A stretch of 60,000 nucleotides of DNA, taken from contig NC_087074.1 in the NCBI RefSeq assembly GCF_026151205.1, positions 9,033,726-9,093,725 of the forward strand. Reading direction: 5' to 3'. The stretch is from Bolinopsis microptera. Lineage: Eukaryota; Ctenophora; Tentaculata; Lobata; Bolinopsidae. Each line of letters begins with the position of its first letter. Within the stretch, counting starts at the first letter, position 1. The notes beneath the pieces are model-generated. The model did no database searches. It saw only the letters and a program-made list of their open reading frames with translations, and was not told where the DNA came from. Shown in pieces: positions 1 through 14,000 of this stretch. The position numbers were made by a program, and so were the translations under genes.

Positions 1-2235
1 TCCTCTTCTCCCTGGTAAGTCCAGTGTATTGATGGCAAAAATGAGGGAAGAAAACGCTGGTCCGTCAATAGGACCCTGCAAAACATGTCCTAACATTCTC
101 CACCGACTACAGGCCACTTTTTCTGACAATGGTTCAGCATTGCAGCGTTTATACAAGTTTTTGTTGGAGATGACTCCTGGGTACTTTATATTCAAAATAG
201 TGCGAAGATGTCTGCGGTGAACAACATCTAGTTTTTCAAGGAATATTTTGGGGACGGCCCAACAGGATGAGTTGTACATAAGAACCGATACGACTAAAGC
301 ATTATACAGTATTAGACGTTTGTTTAGGGGCAGTTTATCACTCCAGGCCTTCTTGTAATTGTTAAAGGCAGCATATCCCAGGTTTATGCGACGCTGAATA
401 TCAGCTTTGCTACACAAGACGGACCCTAGAGTGATACTTTTCCTCCATGCTTCATTCCCCGACACTAATTTTCCATCACTGTCGACTTCACCCGTACTAG
501 CTAAATAAACATGAGTGAAGTCCGTTTTGTCTTCATTGACAAAGAGGTTCCATTTCTCGAGTATAGCTGTTGCCTGGGGCAAAATAGCTCTCAAGTTGTC
601 TTCCTCTTCATCATTGAAGTCAACATCATCAGCATATTCAGTGTCAAGTGGAAGGCCAGCAATAGTAATCGGGGGGATCGGCCTATCTAAACTGATTGTT
701 ATAGTCCATCTAAGTTCATTCAAAGCACCAGCCAAGACAAGGGTGAACAGACAGCCGGATAGACAGTCACCTTGGAAAGCTCCAAGGAGACTTAAAAACT
801 CAGCTGAAAGAACTCCATTTACCTTCACCCGTAACTTTGTGTTGGACAACAACAACCGGACAATCCTCAGCTCATCGTCAGTACAGCCACACAGTTTCAG
901 GAGTTCAAGAATCGTAGTGCGTTTGATCGTGTCAAACGCACTAGACATATCAATGCCCATGCGATGATACTCCCATTTCTTCCTTTGGACAACTGACAGT
1001 AGAACTCGCTGACACCAAACAATATCAGCACAAGAACGAGCGCGTTTATATGCACACTGCCATGGACCAGTGAAGGCGTTCACTTTTTCTTCTATCCTTT
1101 TAAGAGTAGCCATAGACAGAATTTTTCTGGCTGCATTGGACAAGGTGAGTGGACGTAAATTCTTCAGAGGACCAATAGGTTTTTTTGGCTTCTGTAAGGG
1201 TGTTATAGTAGCCTCTCCAATGGAAATGGGGAAAGTATGTGTCTCGAAACAACTGTTGATGATTCCAGCATAATGTTCATGGACTGTACTATTAGAGTAC
1301 TTAATTAGCTCGTTGGGTATTCCATCAGGACCATTTGCCCTCCCATTTTTCAAGCTAGAGGTGGCTGCATGTATTTCAACTCCAGTAAAAGGGACATTGA
1401 GAGCACGTGGTAGACCCTCAAAAGGCTCGAGAGGTTGCTCATTGCGAGTCAGCTGTTTTTCGAGATAGTCTCTAACAACAGAAGCTTTCATGTCGTCAGA
1501 TGCAATCAAACAGCCATTTTCATCATGAACACCAATCGAGTTATTAGGTGGTTTACTTTTCTGAAGATGTCTTACTGCTTCAAACATTTTCCTTGAATCG
1601 TTTGTGTTAGTAATATCACTATAGGTCTGATCAGCTTGAGCAGACCTCACTTCAACTAATCTTTTCTGGATACTATTAGTGAGGTGGTTGATGGATGACC
1701 TCAATGTAGTTCGATCAAGAGATTGATTATTGTTAAGTAGCTGTCGGAGATCGTGACGCTTTTCAACAAGCTCTTTGAGAGTGTCATCACTGCTGTGATG
1801 TTTCAAGCGAGCTTTAGGTTTTGGGCCGATGAAAACATTGGCAGCATCACGAATATGAGACATAAGATTTTGAAGGTCGGCATTTGGATCGTTGCTGGTC
1901 GCAAAATTTGAGAACTTGCCTTCAAGGGCCAAGTGATATTTATGTTGCATATCTTTGTTGCTTACAAGTTCTGATATATTATAAGAAGGAACACGACGTT
2001 GTTTAGGTTTGAAACAAAGATGAATGTTGCTGAAATTGATGCGAGCAATGACAAGTCTATGATCTGAAAATGTTTTAGTACCAGCATAAGTTCTTGATTG
2101 AGTCAAAAGACACTTAGATCTATTTCGGCATAGTATGTAATCTATTTGAGAGTATACAGGCAGTGTCTTCTTACTGTACCGACCAGCCGACCAATCCTTC
2201 CGCCAACCAGTAAATGATGTAACACGTCTGCTAGG
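1..2235 (-). mobile_element. 5'-truncated LINE (APE endonuclease + reverse transcriptase), runs off left edge
   Basis: Reading the minus strand from about 2235 down to 1 gives one open frame of roughly 744 codons with no stop seen. Its N-terminal part is the end of an AP-type endonuclease: IDYILCRNRSK near 2130, then SDHRLVIAR near 2050. A linker follows, then a reverse transcriptase with NGRANGPDGIPNE (about 1340), GIDMSSAFDTIKR (about 940), GAFQGDCLSG (about 755) and the catalytic EYADDVDF (about 620). The C-terminal part carries a CSRWRMLGHVL-like segment near 70-110, a pattern I associate with RTE-type LINEs; that clade call is an inference. The element has lost its 5' end, stopping inside the endonuclease where the next LINE begins. 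Its 3' end lies outside the window. The long open frame suggests a fairly young copy. Confidence 0.85.
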
Positions 2236-4960
2236 TTGTATAAAACTAGTGTTAAGAATTATATTAATTCATCATTAGTAAAAGAAAGTTGTAATGCACT
2301 TGATTCTTTAGCTGTATTAATAGATACTGCAAGTGGTAAACTTTGTATTGGATGTATTTATAGATCACCATCTTTAAATTCTGGCCAAAATTTAAAATTA
2401 ATTTCTTTTCTTAAAAATATTTGTAATGTTAATAATGATTTTGAAACACTCCTGGTAGGAGACTTTAATTTACCAGATGTCTCTTGGGAGACTGGTTGTG
2501 TAAATGGAGGTTTGGTCAGCACTAATAAGTCATTCTTGAATCAAGAAATCTATATTGATATGTTTAACGAAGCAGGGTTGTCCTGGTATTTTAATACTGA
2601 AATAACTAGGCGGCGGGTTGTAAAGGATAGACTCCAAGAGAGTCTGCTGGATCAAGTACTTTCCACCAATGATGCGCTTATTAATAAATGCACAGTGCTG
2701 TCCCCGATTGGCAAAAGTGATCATGTCAGTGTGGTAGTCGATCTAAGTGTTTCTGTAGATTCAATTAAATGTAAAGAGAAGATTCTGAAACCATCATGGG
2801 GTAAAATAACTAATGATGATATTTTAAAGTTTAGTATTGAAAATATTAACTGGGATTTTAGTTGCTCTAATGATGTTCAGCTTATGTGGGATGAGTTACA
2901 TGGCAAACTTACGACTGTTGCTGGGATAGTACCGACTAATTCGGTCTATAAAAACAACAGACCTGTGAAGCTGCCATGGGACACATCCTCATTGAAGCGC
3001 ATGAGAAAGAACAAAGATAAAGCATGGACTGCATTTGATATTGAACCTTCTAGTGTTAATCTTAGTCATGCAAGTAGTAAACAGCTCATCTATGAGAATG
3101 AGGAAGTGAAAGCAAAGATAAGATATGAGAAGAAGATAACTTCCAATTTAAAGATCAATTGTAAATCATTCTATTCTTATTTGAGAAATAAGAGAAAGGT
3201 TAAAGCTTCGGTACCAAGTTTAGATAAGGAAGACGGTACAAGGACAACTAGTGCAGGGGAGTCTGCAGAGGTACTTGCAAGTGCCTTTAGTTCTGTGTTT
3301 GTTAATGAGCCACTCGGCCCATTACCTAGAAGTTATAGTAAGAATACTAATAGTATATCTGATATTGTTATTACCTTTGATAATGTTAAAAAGGAACTAT
3401 TAAAGCTTAATATTTTTAAAAGCACCGGCCCAGATGGGCATCATCCAAAGATGCTTAAGTCCCTAGCTGGAGATGCTAGTTTTGTAACAGCTCTTACTAA
3501 ATTATTTAGTGCCTGTAGTGATACTGGAAATCTTCCGGAGGTATGGAAGTCGGCATCTGTAGTTGCACTTTTTAAAAAGGGCTCTAAGTCTGACCCTCTT
3601 AACTATAGACCAGTTTCTCTTACTTGTATTCTTTGTAAAGTTTATGAACAGTTTGTTAGATCCCATGTGTTAGAATTTTTAGAAGACCGTATTTCAAAGG
3701 ACCAGCATGGGTTTGTTAAAGGAAAATCTTGTTTGTCAAATCTTTTGGAGACTTTCGACACTATACTTAATTTAATAGATGAAGGTGCTCCTGTGGACTT
3801 ATTTTATTTTGATTTTAGTAAAGCTTTCGATTCTGTTCCCCATTATCGCTTGATTAACAAGCTAGAGAGTCTAGGGATAACTGGTAAAGTTTTAGATGTA
3901 ATTACAGATTTTATCTCAAATAGAACTATGAGAGTGTGTGTAGAAGGTGAAACTTCAGAGTGGAAGATTGTATGGTCAGGAGTTCCCCAGGGATCAGTCC
4001 TTGGACCATTACTATTTGTGTTATTTATTAATGATTTACCAGATAACATTAAAAGTAAAGTTAAAATATTTGCTGATGATCTTAAGCTTATAGCTAATGC
4101 CTCCGAGCATGAAACTATAGCTAATGATCTGAACGAACTAGAGATGTGGGAGAGTAAATGGCTTTTAAAGTTTAATCCTACTAAGTGTTCAGTAATGCAT
4201 TTAGATGTTAACGATAACCCAAGATCAAGTTATTCTCTTAATGGAGTTACATTGGCAGAATCTGTACAGGAAAAAGACTTGGGAGTTATAACCCATAACT
4301 CTCTGCTTTGGAATGAACAGATTAAGGCTTCAATATCTAAAGCCAACAGAATGATATGTTGGATTGTTAGAAATCTGATTATCAGGGAAAAATCTGTGAT
4401 GATATCCATTTACAAAGCTTTAATAAGACCCCATTTAGAGTATTGTGTTCAATTGTGGAGTCCAGTTGCGGCTCATGGAAGTTGGGGGATCATCTTGGAG
4501 CTGGAGAGCGTCCAGAGGCGGTTTACCCGTCTGATTGACGAGGTGGGTACTCTTCCATACAGTCGTCGACTGGAAATCCTCAATTTAACAACGCTGGCAG
4601 AGCGGCGAATACGTGGGGACCTCATTGAATCTTTTAAAATGATAAGTGGTTTGGCCAATTACGGAGCTGATTTGTTCAGTATGAGCAGATCTGGTTTTAA
4701 TGTGGTATCAAACAGTAGATGCAGTAAAAGTAGCGGTAAAATGAAGAAAGTCCACAGTTCTTTTCTTCCGGAGAGGGTGAGACCTTATTGGAACAAACTC
4801 CCCTCATTTTTGGTATGTTTCGGACAAAGTATTAGGAAAAATTGAGGGATTAAATTATGCTACTAATAAAGAGAAGCACTATGAATATCTTGTGTGTAAT
4901 CCTCATGTTGCTAAGAAACGCTTTATTAACTTATATAGTAGTGGAAAGTATGTAAATTAG
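2236..4960 (+). CDS. LINE ORF2 remnant: endonuclease/reverse transcriptase with a late frameshift
   Basis: The frame is open from 2236 (no ATG there; it is the 5' truncation point) to a stop at 4843-4845. It encodes the endonuclease segments LLVGDFNLPDVSW and GKSDHVSVVVD. The reverse transcriptase follows, with NIFKSTGPDGHHP, LNYRPVSLTCILCK, FYFDFSKAFDSVP, GVPQGSVLGPLLFV and the catalytic FADDLKL. A C-terminal region typical of Jockey/CR1 reverse transcriptases comes last. Near 4815-4830 the frame slips by one base: the shifted frame continues as LGKIEGLNYATNKEKHYEYL and ends at the stop 4958-4960, which looks like the true C-terminus. The copy is therefore 5'-truncated and carries one indel, either a mutation or an assembly error. 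Confidence 0.85.
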
Positions 4961-5085
4961 ATTAATTTTATCTTGGTTGTTTAGGCCAATAGATTTAAGA
5001 TATTTTTAAAACTTTAGTAGATATATTTTTGATGATGTGTGATGATGTTTGTGTCATTATATTTTGATTTGATTTGATTTTATCA
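2236..5085 (+). mobile_element. 5'-truncated CR1/Jockey-group LINE
   Basis: This is a non-LTR retrotransposon copy that has lost its promoter, any ORF1 and the first part of the endonuclease. It keeps the rest of ORF2 and a 3' tail of (GATTT) repeats at about 5064-5080, as is usual for CR1/L2-type elements that end in a short microsatellite rather than poly-A. It starts head to head with the opposite-strand LINE at about 2236, and ends less than 300 bases upstream of the AK9 start codon. Confidence 0.85.
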
Positions 5086-5374
5086 GTGCCACTTGCAAGA
5101 GACAATCTAATAAGATACTAACTGGAAGGAATGTATTGACTTAAATTTCTTCTCAGGGCAATTGCTTCTTAATTCTCTGCTCGCAAACAATCATGTTACA
5201 GATTAAATTTAAAGCTATCCATGAATCACCAACACCAGCTTACAAAGTATTAAAATTTATACCCAAAGCTGTTTCTTTAGGTTATATTTCAATATCTGTG
5301 CTTTGATGATAAATTGACTCTCTTTGTTCTAGTTAGAGTAAGATCACACGACTGTAGGTTTATTAGAAATCATA
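5086..5374 (+). promoter_or_regulatory. Upstream region of AK9 (promoter not resolved)
   Basis: This short AT-rich interval lies between the LINE tail and the AK9 start codon, so it should contain the AK9 5' UTR and perhaps its promoter. I see no convincing TATA box, initiator or CpG cluster. A promoter could also lie further left, separated from the gene by the LINE insertions. Confidence 0.3.
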
Positions 5375-7476
5375 ATGTCTGACCACAATAGGCATGTGGG
5401 AGTAAAGATGTCTACTCCACATAGAAGTTTTGATGAGGACAAGGCTGAGTTCCAAAAACTTCATGAGACACCAACATGTTTTGTGATTATTGGAAAGCCG
5501 GTAATGAACCATACTTTGTAGATACCGTACACCTTTTACTTTTATTTGAATTGGAATGATACATGATTGATTCCACTGTTCGACTGTTAATTGAATTATG
5601 CGTTATTTTGTTTAAAATATCCATTGCAGGGATCAGGGAAATCAACATTGGCCAGAAATCTTGCTCATAACTGGAAATGTAAACTGGTTACACGTAAGTT
5701 TTTACTTAAACATTTCTCATATTGTATCAATTCAATATTCATTCTGATTTAATCTTACTTTTCTTCATAACAATCAAAACCCAATTTACCAGAATTCTTG
5801 GGAGAACAATAGTTTTCCTGCTAAATCAAAATACAAAACACTGGTAAATCTTGCTTTGGTTTACTCAGTAAATGAGAACCATAACTTACATTGAAAGAAG
5901 TATTCTATGAAATCTCAGATAATTAATACAGATTTAAAAATGTGAACTGTTTCAGCCGAGTCAGCTATAGAATGGGTTATCAAACAGGAGTCAGATTTAG
6001 GGAGTGAAGTGTCAGATAGATTAAATCATGGACAGGCTATCCAAGAATCACTTGCACTGAAGATTGTCAGCCAAAGAATAGCTGCTCTTGATATCAAGCA
6101 TCATGGTAATTTTAATCTCATTTATATCTACTTTTATTAACACGATCTCATCGTGTAGTTTTACTGTTCTGGTTTGGTTGGGATTGCCAATTATAGATAC
6201 AAACCTCTGTTACTATGTTAAAATCCTGTTACTTCTATTCCTGGGAAATTCCATTTAATCTTGTATATCTACAGGTTATGTTTTGGATGGATTGCCCACT
6301 CTGGACTCCGAGTTTATGTCGACGGAGGAGCAAGTATCTGTAATAAAAAACTTCGAACTAACTCCAGAGTTTATTGTCAACATAAAGATAAGTGATACAG
6401 ATTTGATCGAACGAAGATCGAAGCAGTTGCTTTACCCTGAAAACAATGAACTTTACTCTCCCGATCTCATCCAACCTGCTGCAGCTGTTGATGAAGATGA
6501 GGGAGAAGAAGAAGAGGAGGAAGAAGAAGAGGAAGAAATGGATGATGATCAAGATCCTGATGCTATTCCTGAGCAGGTATTTTCCTCCCTGATATTACAT
6601 GTAAACTGTAAAGTTGAGTATCAAGTACTCATATCATGTGTAAAAAGCGAGCTTGCATGCGATATTGTAGATGGTCAATGGTCAATGGTCATCATTCAGT
6701 CGTTTTCTAAAATTGACTCAACACATTACACAACTAAATTATCAGGTTAACGATCTGATAGATCCGCCAGCACCTGCTGGAGCCCTGGACTTGATGATAA
6801 GACGGCCCCAGGATGAACCAGAGATGGTACAGAAGGAAATAGAAACTTACTTCAACAACGTTCTACCTAGTCTTGAAGATTTGATCATCTCTCATGATCG
6901 TCAGAAAGTTATTGAGCTGAACGGCCTGTTGAACAGGAAGGACCTCCTGGATACTCTGATGAACAAATTGGCAACTTACTGTGCCTATTGTGCCATTCAA
7001 CCAATTCCTCTGTTCCCTGAAGATGAGGAACAGGATCCTGATCTGGAAGCAGATGATCTCCTGAAAATGCTTGTCAAACGGGTACATGCTTAACACAATA
7101 TCTCTCTCGAGCGGCTAGATTCTCTTTCTGTTGTATCGTTAGATATCAACTTGCCCCTGAAAATACCGCACTTTTTTTTAAACAAGCATACACCTTAATC
7201 ATTAATCATGTTATATTTATATATCATAATAGGACACAGTGGGAGCCAGGTTCCCTTGGAGAAAGTCACGCTGGGAAGCAAGTGATCCGGTAGCGTTACA
7301 ACAAGGTTCAATCCAACAAGGAAAGTTCCAATTTTCTGTGGCCTACCTGGGTAAGATATACTGCATGTCAAGCGAGGAAAACATAAAGAAGTTCATGGAG
7401 AACCCCCGACCATATCTACTGCCTCCACAACCCCGAGTTCCAGGAAAGATATGTATCATCGGGCCTCCTTCCTCTG
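5375..7476 (+). CDS. AK9: AK9 exons 1-6 (kinase domain 1 and linker)
   Basis: Exons by splice sites and phase: 5375-5500, 5630-5693, 5956-6105, 6275-6576, 6746-7081 and 7233-7476. Exon 1 ends inside the first P-loop, and exon 2 completes it (GSGKSTLARNLAHNWKCKLV). Exon 3 is the NMP-binding part and exon 4 opens with GYVLDGLPTLDSE. Exon 4 then carries an acidic run of about 20 Glu/Asp residues near 6490-6560. Exon 5 is a helical linker. Exon 6 holds the first recurring module (VAYLGKIYCMSSEENIKKF, then NPRPYL) and ends in the second P-loop, split by the intron as GPPSSG | K. Neighbouring domains thus share the habit of splitting the P-loop with an intron, consistent with internal domain duplication. 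Confidence 0.92.
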
Positions 7477-7953
7477 GTATGTGCATTTTCATTTTAAAAT
7501 TACTAGTTTCGGTCTCGATTCTTGTAATACCATGGCATGATTGCAGGCTGTCCATACCCTTCTATGTACTTCCTAATTTTCAGCAATTCTTCCTACTTTT
7601 TGACAATTTCTCCTATTCTCCTACTTTTTAACTATTTTTTATTCTTTTCTCCCACTTTTTAAACCAAATTTCAGAGTTTTTTAATGCTGTAATTTAATGA
7701 TTTTTCTGAATAGTCAAATTTAATATTTAGAGATCTGGCTCCAAAACTCACAAAAACATATTTAGATGTCAGTTTTTGCTTCAAATTCAAGTTTATTCGA
7801 TTTTGGGCAGCCTCTAGAACCCAACAAGTTGTATTTTGTTTATAATGAGTGAGTTGTCAGCCAAAGAATCTACTGACAAGAGAAAATAATAGACTGCAAA
7901 AGCTACTGGTATTCTGGTCCATTGAAGTTTAATTTTAAGCTTTGTGAAGTACA

Positions 7954-8002
<49 letters not shown>

Positions 8003-11000
8003 CTGGCCATGATTTGTAAAACTTGTATTTGTCATTTGATTCGTTTTTTGTTAAGACCATTTTTATTAAAACACATATTATAATAATATATACTTACTTA
8101 TATATATACTCATAAGAATAAAATCAAACTATAAAATCAAATCCATAGCGAAATGTAAATATCGGCTCTCCCAAACTCTAAATCTAACAGTCTAAACCTA
8201 AAAATGATATCAGAAGTAAGTTTTCACTAATATAATAATTACATATTGTACGAGTATTTAAATACTTCTTACATATTGTACGAGTATTTAAATACTTCTT
8301 ACATATTGTACGAGTATTTAAATACTTCTTACATATTGTAAGAGTATAATATCTTTGACGATCCCGAATACTGTCCGGAGACTCCGGACTCCAGTTCTTG
8401 CTTCGAACAGTTCTTTAAGTTTTAATCTGAGCGTCTTCTCCGGAAGAGCTTAGTTCGGAAGATGTTTCTCTTGTCTGTCTTGATGAGACACTCCTACCGT
8501 ACCTAATTAATTAATCAATTGATTAATTTGTTAATAACTTATTATAATATGATGATATACTAGGTACCTTACTATCTTACTATTATATAATATAATTTAT
8601 TCAATTATATATTCAAGATAATATATGATATTTGAGCAGTAGTTTTTACCAATTTTATATTTAATAATCTCCTTACCTGGATGGGGTTCTTCTCCTGCCA
8701 CTGTTAGCAAAAGCTTCAGATAATCCGTTATCAGTGTAGAGTAGAATCACTGACATCATCAATAGTATAACTACCAGGCATCCTGATTTATTCATCCTGA
8801 ACTATATAGAGGGATTGATAGTATTAGGGGATAATGAGGCTTACTTGTATTATGGCTTACATAAGGCCCATATGCAGCCAGGCATACGGCCATGTCATAC
8901 ACTCTACACAAATAGCAAAATATTGCCAACAATTTGCTCACGCACAAATTGGGTTACAATTTGAATGCCTCATAGTAACGGTGTTGGAACTGAATGTTTT
9001 ATCTGCAAAACAAAATCCACATGAAGTAGCGTCGCAACCGGCTTACGATCAAACTTACAGAGTTATTATTGTTGATTGTATTGCAAATTTAATGTGTAAT
9101 GTTTAGTAGCCCGAGCATCACGGGCTCTCGATAGACAAAGTGGGACAAGGCAAATGATTGAAAATAATGGACGTATCGACACTCATTGGCCTTTTACTTA
9201 GATAACACTAAAACTTTTGCAACCCTACACTCAGCCTTACGAGATAGTGAAATGATGCGAACAAGCAGCACGTGTATTGAGATATTGTCTCACTATTGTC
9301 ATGATCTCAATTCTTCTATCTCCTGAGGGGAATTGCGGTACCTAGACAATGAGACACGATAGAGTTCCACCTATTTGATGTGGAACAGTTATGGTTAAGC
9401 TTATTGTATCTACTGGATTAATCCTGGTAACAATGAACTGTGTAACTTGACTATAATTATTGTAAGCGCTGTGAGCGAACAAAATGTCTGCTAAGAGTTA
9501 ATAAACTGAGATGGACCATGTTAGCCGTTAGGTCATGTGTTACGATCAGATGAATGTACCCCTTCTCTCATTGTTAAAATGTGCCTTGACTGGTGAGTTT
9601 AAGAGTGGAAAAGGTCAACATCGGAGTAATTTATTTAACTTATTAGTATCTTACCTTAATTCTAGAGATTGAAGCTTAAGAAATGTCGAAGAATTCTTTT
9701 AACTTTTTAAATGTTGAATATCAGAAAAAAAAGCTGAAAAAGAGGGCCCAAAAGAGAACTTAGCGAAAAAAACTGAGCGGTCCAAAGAAAACAAAAATCC
9801 CCTACTAAATTTCCACCGTTCCTACTTTTTCTTACCTTTTATTTGTCAAATTTCTACTCTCATACTTTTTATTGCCTCCTACTTACTGGACAGTGGACAA
9901 TCTGCATGAAATATTGCCAACATATGGCTAACAAACGGCCAACATAAATAGTATTAGCTAGTTTATATAATTAACTATCCGGACACTTGTGGGAATACCT
10001 ATTTGCAAACATTAGTATCTCTATTATTCTAATCAGAAGTGTCTTTCTGGTTTTTTTATATGAACGCCCGTTCACGTACAAATTGGGTTACATTTTGAAT
10101 GTCGCATAGTCACGGTGTTGGAACTGAATGTTTCATCTGCAAAACAAAATAATAAATAATAAACTGACCAATTGATGAAAGGAATAACAGTATGAGGGGG
10201 GGGGGGGGGTCCACATGAAGTAGCGTCGCAACCGGCTTACGATCAAACTTACAGAGTTATTATTGTTGATTGTATTGCAAATTTAATGTGTAGTGTTTAG
10301 AAGCCCGAGCATCACGGCTCTCGACAGACAAAGTGGAACAAGGCAAATGATTGGTGAAAACAAAATGAAAATAATGGACGTATCGACACTCATTGGCCTT
10401 TTACTTATATAACACTAAAATTTTGCAAACCTACACTCAGCCTTACGAGATGAAATGAAAGAGTGAAATGATGCGAACAAGCAGCACGTGTATTGAGATA
10501 TTGTCTCACTATTGTTATGGTCTCAATTCTTCTATCTGCTGAGGGGAATTGCGGTACCTAGACAATGAGTTCCAACTATTTGATGCGGAACAATTATCGT
10601 TAAGCTTATTGTATCTACTTTCTAAAAAATCTCAACACTTATTTAACTTCGGACATTCCAACGGCCTCATTGTTACGCAAGTGTAACCCCCCAGTTCCAT
10701 AGCGGATATTATTAGACGGAGGTCCATTTCTACGGTGATGATTCTCCGGCTCCGTCTACTGTATTAGACGGAGATGAAGCTCTCCGGGAATTTCTCGGAG
10801 ATTGTAGCAGTTTGTGGCAGTTTCTTTGCACTTTGCTACATCTGTGAGAATCAACAAAATTACCGTAGATGGTCTCCGGATAAGGTTATGGAACTGCAAA
10901 CCGGAGAAATATCCGAAGAAATATTAGTTGACGATCTTCGTCTAATAATTTGGCATAATATCCGCTATGGAACTGGGGGATAACCAGCCCCTACTAAATT

Positions 11001-14000
11001 TCCACCGTTCCTACTTTTTCTTACCTTTTATTTGTCAAATTCCTACTTACTGGACACCCTGCATCATTGCTAAGATTTTTGATACGAACTGGTAAATTCT
11101 TTATATTGTCAGAAGTTACTAATTACTAATTACTAATTACTAATTACCAATTACTAATTACTAATTACTAATTACTAATTACTAATTACTAATTACTAAT
11201 TACTAATGATCAGCTTATTCCAGGTAAGAGCTCTCTTTCTAAGATGTTGTGCGAACAGTACAGCGCAGCTCTGCTGGACATGAACGTGCTGGCAGCAGAT
11301 GTGAGAGAGACAGAGCAACAAAAGCATGTGGATCAAGTTAAAGACGATGCCAAAGTGACATTCCTAAACCAGATTAGAGAACAGATACAGAGTGCTGCTC
11401 AACTCGTTATTGAAAGTAAGTCTGAAATTGAGCTTACAATTAGTTACTTTCAGTTGCTATCGTCACAAGTATAACTACCCTGGGGGGGGGGGGTGTCAAC
11501 CTCATTTTACCTCACGCAGTAATCGACCGGGATTCCCGGCGCCGTGAAATCCCGGCACCGGGGGAGCTATTTCTTCCCGGCCCCGGCCCCGGCCGATTTT
11601 CAATTTTTGCCGGGAATTTGGCCGGGAATTTTTGATCGAAATCGGCCTAAAACTTTCATATAAATCTTAAAATGGATTTTCAATTTTGAATGGATGATGT
11701 CCAGAGTGCCAACTTTCAAGAGCAGTCCTTTGTTTTTGTAACCTCTGATAGTTTTTGTCCTGAAAAGTTCTAACTTGGCCGTGGATTTATTAAATTCACG
11801 GCCCCGGCCCCGGCCAAATTCCAGAACGGCCAATTCCCGGCCCCGGCAAAATTTGGACATTCCCGGCCAAATCCTACCCCCGGTCGTTTACTGACCTCAC
11901 GAGGCCAGCCAAAAAAGGCAAAATTGGGATGAGGTAAAATGAGGTAAAATGAGGTAAAATGAGGTAAATAAATCTAGTTTTCTAAGCCTTTTTTTAGAGA
12001 CAAAAAAGGTTTATTCGAAGTCATTATACTATAATTCGAGGCTGTGCATAGTCTCCCATGATATTTAATGGTTTATTAGGGGTGATGTGGTCCCTGGGAA
12101 GGGGCATTCCCAGTTTAACCTACTTACTCTCCAAACTTGGGGTAAATAAAACTTCGCATTATAATTATTATTTATGAAAAGAAAATTGGACATTTCAATT
12201 TCCATGATCCATTAGGATATTGTAAATAGCACTTGCTAAGTTTTGTAAAGGAATTAGCAATAACTTTAGTGTCACTTTGGCATTGCCAATTTATGGGGAT
12301 ATTTCCGCATTGCATGACATGGACCATTTAAATAATATCTTAATTTGATATTGTGATTATCGAGTCACTCTGAAACAAATTGTGTCTAACTAGACCAAAT
12401 GAAAACAACAGTTGTGCATGGAACTGAATTGGATATCTACATGAATTTAGTCGAAATTGCATAGTGAAAGGTAATTTTATAATAAATTACTCATATATAA
12501 ACTCATACTTCATACAATTCTAAGTTCTTATGTACATGTTCAATGTTCATGATTCGCTGTAGAATAAAGGGCGGTTCAGAAAACCACATTTCGTTTAAAT
12601 AATTAGATATCACCTCTAATTAGTTGCTCTATAGGGTCGGGAACAACCAAAAAAAAATGTTTGTCTCTACGGTTTCGTATAATACTGACTTGGGCCACGC
12701 CCATATTTTTCACTAATTTTTAACAGGTAAAATTCTATAAATCGTCAATTTAGTCACGAAGGAGTATGGAAGGAGTTCTAAATGTGTGCTCCTCTAATAT
12801 AAACAGTAGGAAATAGTTAACTTTAGTCGAGGTTTCAGGTCTCTACAATGTCGGGAAGTTCCTGCAGGAATTTGCGCATTGCGCTTGAAGCGCAAGATTC
12901 ACAGCGCCAAAAGCGAAGGTGGTAGAGACATGAGACCTTGACTAAAGTTAACCATTTCATACCATTGCTATTAGAGTATGCCACTTTCAGAGTCCTGAAC
13001 ACACTCCTACAGCTCTTAATCGTCAATTACATGTATATGAATTTTACCTGTTAAAATATATCATCTTTAACTGATATCAATTTAGTTTAACACTGTTAAT
13101 TTTTGTTTTTAACATAATACTTCACACTTATTAGACTTAGAGGACTTCGACGCGCCGCGCAAACTAGCATTCTTGTTTCGAGCTGGTTGCTTCGAGATGG
13201 TTGCAAAGCCAAAAGCAACGATCTGGAAGGTTTGACATCATCAATTCAAAATGTTTTAGTGCCATGTCATGGTATTGGGTATTTTCCTTATATAATTTTT
13301 TCTACCTCTCTCGCTTGCAGTAGCGCGCGAACGCGCGTCACGCAGTACGCTTAGACTCATGGCTATTATACTAGGTGAACCATATATTACATTTTATAGA
13401 AAATAATAATTTGATTATGCTACGACCAAAAATTATTGTGACACGGAACCACATATTGTTATTATTTTACATTCACAAAAATATTTGTTTCAAATCGTCG
13501 ACGAGCCCAACTCGGCGTGTGTTTTGGTAAATTATAACCTACAACAAGTTAAATTACACCGTAGTATTATATGAAAATCGAGCGCTGAAGCAAATATTAC
13601 TTGGCCGCGACGATTTGAAACAAATATAATCTACTGACAACAATGACATTGCATTTCAACATAGCTGACATTACTGAACCAACGTCAACAATCTTAAGAG
13701 TATAATGCTGGACACGAAGGGAAACACAGGTTTGAAATCTTCGTAAAACTACATCATTAGAGCCTGTAAAAACATTTAACTTTAAGATAAGCAGGAAGAC
13801 TGGGGCAGGAATTTGAGCCAAATTGACGATCAACATGAATGCATTGCTACAACAATGACATTGCATTTCAACATAGCTGACATTGCTGTACCAACGTGCT
13901 CCTACTAAATCGCTCATCTAAATTTTAAGAAAATTATTGTGAAAAGGCCCTGAAGGTATAAAAGTAATCTTTTTCGGTGTATTTTTGGAGGCTGATTCCG

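Larger units (their letters stand above)
7477..8937 (+). other. AK9 intron 6, left part, no gene seen
   Basis: This is AT-rich intronic sequence containing the poly-G run and the 30-bp minisatellite listed separately. A CT-rich stretch near 7585-7670 resembles part of the TTCCTACTTTTT repeat found again at 9797 and 10987. No coding signal was recognised. Confidence 0.6.

Noticed and set aside
515-967. Plus-strand frame of 150 residues
   Set aside because: It is antisense to the reverse transcriptase of the minus-strand LINE, which has clear motifs.
11600-11860. 86-residue Arg/Gly-rich minus-strand frame
   Set aside because: It is the translation of the GC-rich CCCGGCCCCGG interior of a 377-bp hAT MITE with defined ends.
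13597-13917. 106-residue minus-strand frame
   Set aside because: It spans short dispersed repeats and shows no conserved motif.
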